Below are positions 56,744-64,000 of a DNA stretch of 64,000 nt, piece after piece (positions within the stretch are counted from its first letter, which is position 1; each line of letters starts with the position of its first letter). A model generated the notes under the pieces. The model was not told the DNA's origin and made no database searches. It saw nothing but the letters and a program-made list of their open reading frames with translations. This stretch comes from Misgurnus anguillicaudatus (lineage: Eukaryota > Chordata > Actinopteri > Cypriniformes > Cobitidae): NCBI RefSeq assembly GCF_027580225.2, contig NC_073359.2:9228001-9292000 (forward strand), written 5' to 3'. The position numbers and the translations under genes are program-made.

Positions 56744-57407
56744 GGCTGTGTCCGAAACCACCAACTTCCATACTATATAGTACGCGAAAAGCAGTAAGCG
56801 AGGCGAGTAGTACAGTATGTCCGAATTCATAGTATGTAAAGTAGGCGAAATGTACCCCAACATAGTATACTACTTCCGGCAAGATCCCGAAATGTTCATT
56901 CGATGGAACTTTTATTATCCCGTGAGCCTCCGGGAGGGGAGTTATCCAACGAAGAAGACGATGGAGGTGCGTTGTTTTATTTAAAAATACCCGAAAGCGG
57001 TAACGCGGCTCTATTCAAATGCAAATACATATATTAAACAGTTGTCCCTTGTGTTTAAATTGCACTTGTTTAACGTCATTTCAGTTAACGACCAAGTCCC
57101 TGTCCCAAATTGCGCACTTCATGTGGACTTTCTGTCTCGTGGCCTTAAATTGTGCATGCTTGCTTAGTCTTCGAGTCCGTAGGGTGTCCCATCTGTCATT
57201 TTTATGCTTCGAAGTGTGCTCATCAGCGCCCCCTTTGCCCCCAAGCAGACGACGGAAGGGAGAAGTTCACACTGATGGGCAACTTCTCTTCCTGTTTCCG
57301 GCTTGATGCTCGAGTCTGTCCTAAAATATGACTCTGGTGCACAAATGTTGACTCGCATCAAGGGTCCCTAAAGTCTGCAGTCACAGTATGCGATTTCGGA
57401 CGCAGCC
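56744..57407. mobile_element. TIR element, GGCTGTGTCCGAAA family
   Basis: GGCTGTGTCCGAAACCACC at the left is mirrored by GATTTCGGACGCAGCC at the right; TACTATATAGTA palindromes inside. TSD unclear. The 95-aa frame (57019-57306) has no domain. Confidence 0.68.
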
Positions 57408-57490
57408 TTGGTGCACAGAGCAGTAATCTAGATAAAGGATTTGAAGAATCTTAAATAATAGTTATTATTATATAAATATATAGTTATAAC

Positions 57491-57935
57491 CAGTGTTGGG
57501 GAAAGTTACTTTTTAAAGTAATGCATTACAATATTAAGTTACTCCCCAAAAAAGTAACTAATTGCATTACTTAGTAACTTTTCATGGAAAGTAATGATAA
57601 TGTTACTTTTAAGTTACTTTTGTGTTACTTTTTCCTACTTGGCTGAGGCTTTGCAGGTGTTTTTATGATCGCAAAAATGTCAAGCTCTGGCCTGCCATCT
57701 CCGTTTCTGACTCAAACTGTTCCTGCTCAGGCGCACAGAGTGCGTAATTCCATGTTAATATGTTCAGTTTTATTGAGAACATTATTTTATTTTTAAATTG
57801 AATTAATTAAACTCAAAAGTAACTCACTTTTTTCTTTTAAGAAAAAGTAACTCAAATATTAATGTGTACATTCATAAAGTAATGCATTACTTTACTCGTT
57901 ACTTTAAAAAAGTAATACTATTACGTAATGTGCAT
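57491..57935. mobile_element. hAT MITE, CAGTGTTGGGG family, right-truncated
   Basis: Intact left end CAGTGTTGGGGAAAGTTAC; the right TIR is replaced by an AT run at about 57936. Confidence 0.75.
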
Positions 57936-58158
57936 TATATATATATATGAAGAGTTCCGTTGCAAAACGAGATAACCACCGTTTTATTAATTGTTCAGAA
58001 ATCTCGTTTTTTGGTTGTTCATTCCAATTAATTTCAGTGCAACTGCAGTTGGTTTGTTTTGATTTAAACCTTCATAAATTAAAAAATACAGCTAAGTAGC
58101 AACATAAAACAAAATAATAACATGATAACATAATAATAAACATGTTTTGCCAAACATA

Positions 58159-58166
58159 TTTATATA

Positions 58167-58221
<55 letters not shown>

Positions 58222-58224
58222 TTA

Positions 58225-58293
<69 letters not shown>

Positions 58294-58336
58294 ATATATA
58301 TATTTTATATACTGTATATATATATATATATATATA
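58159..58336. repeat. (TA)n microsatellite
   Basis: About 178 bp of TA with TTTAT interruptions. Tyr/Ile-repeat frames here are artefacts. Confidence 0.95.
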
Positions 58337-59212
58337 GATGACATCTCTATTTTTCTAAAATGTGTAAAATATCAATTATAAAGATTTTATTATGAAGACA
58401 GATAATAATAGCATCACATGCATGTTTCTTATGACTATATTTGAAGGTACTCTGCGATTTTCATCTTAATTAAGCTCACCTTGAATCCTGACTAGACCTG
58501 TGGATCTGCTGCATGTATGCTTTATCACCTTCTTATGTCTCTTTTTTAACATTATTAGTATGAAGTTGTTACATGTGTTGCTGTTTATCGATTTACTGAT
58601 TATGGATCACTTGGCAGAGATGAAAATAAAGGGACACCCCTTGGCATAATAGTCATTTATTACAACGATGGAAAGATTTCAAGAGCTCATATGAAAACTC
58701 TTTATGGCAAGAGGTGACATCAGAGATTGCGAGTCTGACTGCGGCTTCCAGAGCACAAAATAACAGAATCCAAATCCAAACAATGATGCAGGTAAGCAGA
58801 CATCCAAGGCAGCTGGAAAAAAACATTTGTAGTGTAAAAATGGCACGTTTGGAGAACGAGGGATTTTTTTTTTTTTTTAAGATTGTCAGTCTGATCACAC
58901 ACAATACAGAAAAGAGTCACATAATGAAGCAAAGACAAAATTACAAATCAGTTTCCTTGTGGCTTTATGTACATATGGGGGCTTAATAATACTTCATTTA
59001 AATGACATTCATCAGTTTCTTAGCTTGCGGCTTGCACAAAATACTACGACACCATTGCATCTGGGACGTGTAACTTTATGCGTTGTGTAACTCATATTAT
59101 GATAATTTTTAGTCAACTGCAGCAGGTACCTTAACACTGTGTTTACTGCGTATATGAACTGTATATGTTTGGTTCTTTAGGTTATTAGATTTGCATTAAC
59201 ATTTGTAAAATT
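58337..59212. other. Unique stretch with overlapping weak exon candidates
   Basis: On the plus strand a pyrimidine-rich acceptor (CTTTTTTAACATTATTAG, 58558) opens 52 codons (YEVVTCVAVYRF ... ISRAHMKTLYGKR) to TGA 58715-58717. A second plus frame (LLQRWKDFKSSYENSLWQEV ...) ends at ACAATGATGCAG|GTAAGC (58790). On the minus strand TGTTTTTTTCCAG leads into a hydrophobic 50-codon frame ending at 58653. They cannot all be real and none matches a family I know. Confidence 0.3.
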
Positions 59213-59216
59213 TTAA

Positions 59217-59522
59217 GGGACACTTCACCCATTTGCATTAAGCTGTGTATAGTTAGGAATGGTCATGCATCATTTCCTCAGTTGCCGCTGAGACAGGAGA
59301 AATACAGATTTCAGTGTTGCACTTCCTTCTTTCAATGATGTAAAAATCATCATTTTGCATCATTGAAAGAAGGAAGTGCTATATCTTTGTAGAGGGGGTG
59401 AGACTACAAACACCCCTTTTCTCGGTCAAATAGGCACCGAATTCGAAATTTATGTTACATTTCGTCTACAAATATGATACACTTTTAATAAAGATTAATG
59501 TTTCTACGGGTGAAATGCTCCT
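59217..59522. mobile_element. TTAA-target MITE, GGGACACTTCACCC family
   Basis: GGGACACTTCACCC / GGGTGAAATGCTCCT, TTAA at 59213-59216 and 59523-59526. An internal 30-bp hairpin AAGAAGGAAGTGC/GCACTTCCTTCTT lies near 59320-59380. Confidence 0.72.
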
Positions 59523-59567
59523 TTAAAGTCAACATGAAACAGCATTCGCAACCCATTTTACTTCTGT

Positions 59568-59770
59568 GACCCTGTCTGTGAAATTCAGGGTAAAATAATC
59601 TAATGATAAGATTAGGAGCATCAAAGTTTGCCTTTTGTCTTACTCAGTAAATATATCAAGTTTTTATTTTCACACGATGTTCTTTACATTATGATTTTAT
59701 GTAGAAAAAAGTAAATAAAAAATAAAAAAACTTCACAGGCAGGATAATACGGAGCCCCAAAGGGACATGG
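59568..59770. repeat. Interspersed repeat starting GTGACCC
   Basis: Second copy of the 10416-10730 repeat, without the TA expansion. Confidence 0.55.
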
Positions 59771-59847
59771 AGCAAAAATTAAATAAAGGTTACCGTAGTT
59801 GTAATAAACTTTCAATTTGTGATAGTTTCAACTTTTAAAAAAATTTG

Positions 59848-60280
59848 CACTGCAAAAAAATCATTTTCTTAGCATTTTTGTCTTGTTTTCAGTAAAAATA
59901 TCTAAAAATTCTTAAATTAAGATGCTTTTTCTTGATGAGCAAAACGACCCAAGATCAAATTTAAGTTATTTTGTGCATAAAACAAAGCGAAAAAATCTGC
60001 CATAAGGGTTAACCAAATTTTTCTTGAATTTAGTGTTTTAAGTAAAATGTTCAAGATTTTTTTGCTTACCCCATTGGCAGATTTTTTTGCATGTTTTATG
60101 CACAAAATCACTTAAATTTAATATTTTTGTTCTAATTACGGTCTAATTTTGGACTTATTTTCTTGGGTCGTTTTTGCTCATCAAGAAAAAGCATCTTAAT
60201 TTAAGAATTTTTAGATCTTTTTACTGAAAACAAGACAGAAATTATACGAATTTGTTTCTTGGAAATAATTTTTTGCAGTG
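59848..60280. mobile_element. TA fold-back MITE, cluster copy 1
   Basis: CACTGCAAAAAAATCATTTTC to TTTTTTGCAGTG; arms mirrored around ATCTGCCATAAGGG / CCCCATTGGCAGAT. Confidence 0.82.
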
Positions 60281-60294
60281 TGGCCATATGAATG

Positions 60295-60727
60295 CACTGC
60301 AAAAAAAAAAATGACTTTATTACTTAGTATTTTTGTCTTGTTTTCAGTAGAAATATCAAAAAATTCCTAAATTAAGATGCTTTTTCTTGATGAGCAAAAT
60401 GACCCAAGAAAATAAGTCTAGTTTTTAGACATAAATATACAAATAAAGTGAATTTGTGCTTAAAACAAACAAAAATATCTGCCAATGGGGTGAGAAAAAA
60501 AATAAATAAATAAGTTTAGTTTTTTCTTAAAACACTTAATTTAAGCAAAATTTTCTCACCCTATTGGGAGATATTTTTGCTTGTTTTAAGCACAAATTCA
60601 CTTAAATTGTATATTTTTTGTCTATAAATTAGACTTATTTTCTTGGGTCGTTTTGCTCATCAAGAAAATACATCTTGATTTAGGAATTCTTAGATATTTC
60701 TACTGAAAACAAGACAAAAATACTAAG
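60295..60727. mobile_element. TA fold-back MITE, cluster copy 2
   Basis: CACTGCAAAAAAAAAAATGAC; the right arm ends AAATACTAAG, having lost its last 20 or so bases at the junction with copy 3. Confidence 0.75.
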
Positions 60728-60729
60728 TA

Positions 60730-61151
60730 CACTGCAAAAAAAAAAATCTTAGTATGTTTGTCTTGTTGTCAGTAAAAATATCTAAAAATTCTTAAATGAA
60801 GATGCTTTTTCTTGATGAGCAAAACGACCCAAGAAAATAAGTCTAGTTTTTAGAGCAAAAATATTAAATTTAAGTGATTTTGTGCATAAAACAAGCAAAA
60901 AAATCTGCCAGTGGGGTAAGCAAAAAATCTTGAACATTTTTCTTAAACACTAAATTCAAGAAAAAAAAATTGCTTACCCCATTGGCAGATTTTTTTGTTG
61001 AACAAAATCACTTTTTTGTCTAATTTTTGTCTTTTTTGATATTTTGATTATCAAGAAACGCATCTTAATTTAAGAATTTTTTTATATTTTTACTAACACC
61101 AAGATAAAAATACTATGATTTTTTTTTTCTTGAAAATAATTTTTTGCAGTG
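60730..61151. mobile_element. TA fold-back MITE, cluster copy 3
   Basis: Starts CACTGC after TA (60728-60729), ends TTTTTTGCAGTG. It appears inserted into the right arm end of copy 2. Confidence 0.8.
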
Positions 61152-62536
61152 TGGGACTCGGAGGCTGAACGTGACATGAAGTTTACATTCAAAAGAGCAT
61201 CTTGACAACCCAATGGTATAATTTGCTATAATAATTGTAATCCTTATTAACTTGTGTTAACTCTTAACATGAGTTTAGAAATGGTTAACACTTTATTTTC
61301 TTACCTAGGTGATAAAGTGTCAGTTCAGATGAAAGGACATGGACGACAAAAGCAGTAACTAGGGGCAAGTTTGATTTCATGTTGACTTTAAGACCACTTA
61401 AATGCAATACAGTCAAATGAATCATTCAGGAAAAACAACGACAGTCCCCGAGTATGAAATCTCATCCATTCATTGTGATGCAAACAGGGTGAGTACAGCT
61501 AAAGGACAGACGCTGTCTTTGGTATAGAACACAGACTGCAACGATGAACACATTCATTGAAATCTTACGATAGGTCAGTCACTTCAATACAGCTCTTCAT
61601 ATATTACAGTGGCAGGACTGATGGTCGTTTAATGTGAATCACTCCATCACCGCTTAGCTCTCATATGTACATTTTGAAAAACGTGCTACAGTAAACAAAT
61701 ACATTTAGTCGTGATCCCACCCCTCTGTGGATGAAACCAAAACAATAAATTAAGCTTAACCAGTGACGTACATTTATGTATTCGTTCTACAAAAAAAGTC
61801 CACAGATAATAAGCCAGCACAATAATAAAAAAACAAAAACAATTCAAAACTCAGTATTAAGTGAGATTCATTTCCGATTTAGTGTCTCACGACATAATTA
61901 AGTACTGGTCAAGAAACTGTACACACCAGAGAAAGCAAACGAGAGGAATATATATTTTTGTCAACATTTTTGTTTCGTTTCACTATGAAATCATTGCTTC
62001 GCAATTGAACGCATTACATTTATCTCCCACATGACCACATGAATGTAAACACCTCTTATTTCTTTTTCAATTGTATAACATTAATACTTTATATATATGT
62101 ACTTTTTATTTTACATATCGTAATTCACATCAGCACGGTTTAGCTAGCATGGAAATGAAATAAGGCAAGACTCGCATGACTGTGACATCACAAATTAGTA
62201 ATACTGATAGTTAAAGATGGTTTTTTTTCTTATTCTTTTGTTCTCTGTAGGCTTTGGTCTTGTGTTGACTGAGGCAGGGTTTCTTCATCATGGCTCTGAC
62301 ATTGTGCTTTGTTCCAGTTCACATTTGATGCTGTTTTATCCTTGTAAAAGGACATAATTTGCAAAAATGATATCATATTTCTACACCTTTAAATAACATA
62401 TATCCTAGATCGAAACGTTGAGACATACTTTCAGGTGAATCTATACTTGCCATAAATCAAATGTAGCCTATTTTTTAAACTATTAACATTATTTTAGGAT
62501 TGTGACGTTACTGTTATGACAATTAAGTACTTTTTA
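61152..62536. other. Unique AT-rich stretch, no gene supported
   Basis: A TTTTCTTACCTAG site at 61296-61308 is followed by a 15-codon frame ending in TAA, with an equally open minus-strand frame over the same bases. Not called. Confidence 0.4.
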
Positions 62537-62659
62537 TACACTGTAAAAAGTCGGATCAACTTAAAAAAAATACTTCAATTGGTAACGATTAAAAATGTGA
62601 CTTTTTCAACTTAAATTTTAATGTAAAAAAATTCACCTTATTAAATTTTTTCACTTTAA

Positions 62660-62878
62660 AGGTGGGGTGCATGATCTCTGAAAGCCAATGCTGACATTTG
62701 AAATCACCTAAACAAACACATCCCTAACCCAATAGAATCTAGACCAACCCATACACAAGCCAGGCAACAATGTTTGTTAGTAGACACACCCCTTACTGCT
62801 GATTGGCTACAAGCGTGTTTTGGTACTCGGCCCGACTCCCTTTTTCAAAGTGTTTTTCAAAAATCACGCACCCCGCCT
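62660..62878. mobile_element. TTAA MITE AGGCGGGGTGCATGAT, tandem copy 1
   Basis: Left TTAA at 62656-62659; right site mutated to TTAG. Ends AGGTGGGGTGCATGAT / ATCACGCACCCCGCCT. Confidence 0.85.
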
Positions 62879-63026
62879 TTAGGTAAAAAAATATATATTT
62901 TATGTGTACCAATTTCAGTCATTTTTAAAAAGTTTTTTCACCTTAAATTTATTCATAAAATGTTTTTTTATGTGTTACCAATTAAAGTAAGTTTTTTTTT
63001 GTTCAACTTAAATTTTCTCACTTTAA

Positions 63027-63217
63027 AGGCGGGGTGCATGATCTCTGAAAGCCAATGTTGACATTTGAAATCACCTAAACAGACCCACCAATACGCAACC
63101 CAGGCAACAATGTTGGTTAGTAGACACGCCCCTTAGTGTTGATTGGCTACAAGTGTGTTTTGGTAGTTGGCCTGTCTTCCTTTTACAAAGTGTTTTTCAA
63201 AAATCATGCACCCGCCT
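63027..63217. mobile_element. TTAA MITE AGGCGGGGTGCATGAT, tandem copy 2
   Basis: Shorter by a roughly 30-bp internal deletion after ATCACCTAAACA. Right end CACCCGCCT. Confidence 0.83.
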
Positions 63218-63361
63218 TTATGGAAAAATATATATATTTTATGTGTACCAATTTCAGTCATTTAAAAAAAAGAAATCACCTTAAATTTATTCATAAAATG
63301 TTTTTTAGGTGTTACCAATTGAAGTACGTTTTTTTGTTCACCTTAAATTTTCTCACTTTAA

Positions 63362-63580
63362 AGGCGGGGTGCATGATCTCTGAAAGCCAATGTTGACATT
63401 TGAAATCACCTAAACAAACACGCCCCTACCCCAATAGAATCTAGACCCACACATACGCAACCCAGGCAAAGATGTCGGTTAGTAGACACGCCCCTTACTG
63501 CTGATTGGCTACAAGTGTGTTTTGGTAGTTGGCCTGACTTCCTTTTCCAAAGTGTTTTTCAAAAATCACGCACCCCGCCT
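63362..63580. mobile_element. TTAA MITE AGGCGGGGTGCATGAT, tandem copy 3
   Basis: Intact TTAA on both sides (63358-63361, 63581-63584) and full TIRs. Confidence 0.87.
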
Positions 63581-64000
63581 TTAAGTAAAAAATATATATA
63601 TTTTATGTGTCCCAATTTAAGTATTTTATATTTTAATTCACCTTAAATGTATTCATTAAATGTTTTTTTTTAGGTGTTACCAATTGAATGACGTTTTTAT
63701 TTTTAAGTAGAGCAGCTTTTACTTTTAATAGTGTAATACTACGATTTGTTTTTATAAAAAATCTGCATAAATTAAAGCGAAAACAACAACAAATACTACC
63801 ATGAGGTTAAAGTTTCACACTTACAATAAAATACTGTTTTTCTATTGCATTATAGAAACAACACTACATTAAGTTCGCAGGTGTGGATGTGCTTAATTGT
63901 CATAAAAACGAAATGCCGTAACGAAAAATAGGCTTCATTTTCCAAAAGCTTTCTACTGATTGGACAGGATCTTGACAAGTTTGTGAGATTCACCCTTTTA

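Larger units (their letters stand above)
62539..63733. mobile_element. TA-target element carrying a tandem triplicated MITE
   Basis: Outer ends CACTGTAAAAAGTCGGATCA (left) and GCTTTTACTTTTAATAGTG (right), TA at 62537-62538 and 63734-63735; both arms then read ACTTAAAAA...CAATTGGTAAC. Inside, a 335-367-bp unit (inner TTAA MITE plus about 120-150 bp of host arm) is repeated three times. Confidence 0.72.

Noticed and set aside
59848..61151. CRISPR-like array of repeats
   Set aside because: Repeats are about 430-bp fold-back transposons with TA duplications, not short direct repeats with spacers, in a eukaryotic genome.
61309..61358. Short plus-strand terminal exon after TTTTCTTACCTAG
   Set aside because: Only 15 codons, and an equally open minus-strand frame ends at GTAAGA across the same site.

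Overview
The window reads as intergenic or intronic DNA of a bony fish, most likely a cyprinid (carp/zebrafish group). It is AT-rich, has no prokaryotic gene layout, and about two thirds of it is short interspersed DNA transposons, several of which resemble repeats known to be abundant in cyprinid genomes. The species call is inference. The family calls rest on terminal inverted repeats (TIRs) and target-site duplications (TSDs) read directly from the sequence.

The only complete protein-coding genes belong to a Ty3/gypsy (Metaviridae-type) LTR retrotransposon at 41547-49756. It has two 1405-bp LTRs (TGTAGC...GCTACA), a 4-bp TSD (TAGA), a primer-binding site complementary to the 3' end of tRNA-Ser(AGA), a gag gene, an uninterrupted protease-RT-RNase H-integrase pol gene in the -1 frame, a polypurine tract and no env. 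A canonical slippery heptamer (CCCAAAC, 44136-44142) sits in the gag/pol overlap. The LTRs differ at only about 1% of sites by eye, so the insertion is young. It landed in an older fold-back element (about 40743-50407) that also carries a hAT, a TTAA-type and a TA-type insertion.

Layout, left to right. 48-1254: hAT element with a nested TTAA MITE. 1263-5571: mostly unique sequence plus one TTAA MITE. 5574-9702: deeply nested MITEs. 9707-17160: unique stretches, AT microsatellites, hAT/TTAA/TA MITEs and one possible + strand exon (11360-11442). 17161-28476: unique sequence alternating with nested MITEs, a possible Crypton-type recombinase fragment (25303-25647, -) beside a large palindrome, and the best candidate host exon (20902-21116, -). 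28477-34395: fold-back MITEs, a second possible minus-strand exon (33046-33122) and a PIF/Harbinger element with a broken Myb/SANT-like gene. 34399-40742: unique sequence, a hAT element and two large TTAA elements. 40743-50407: the retrotransposon hub. 50415-64000: more MITEs, a possible + strand terminal exon (53626-53757), three adjacent TA fold-backs (59848-61151), and a TA element holding three tandem copies of a smaller TTAA MITE (62539-63733).

No host gene can be named. The exon candidates rest on splice signals plus open frames and need transcript data. There are no rRNA genes, CRISPR arrays or bacterial features; tRNA-like sequences belong to SINEs.
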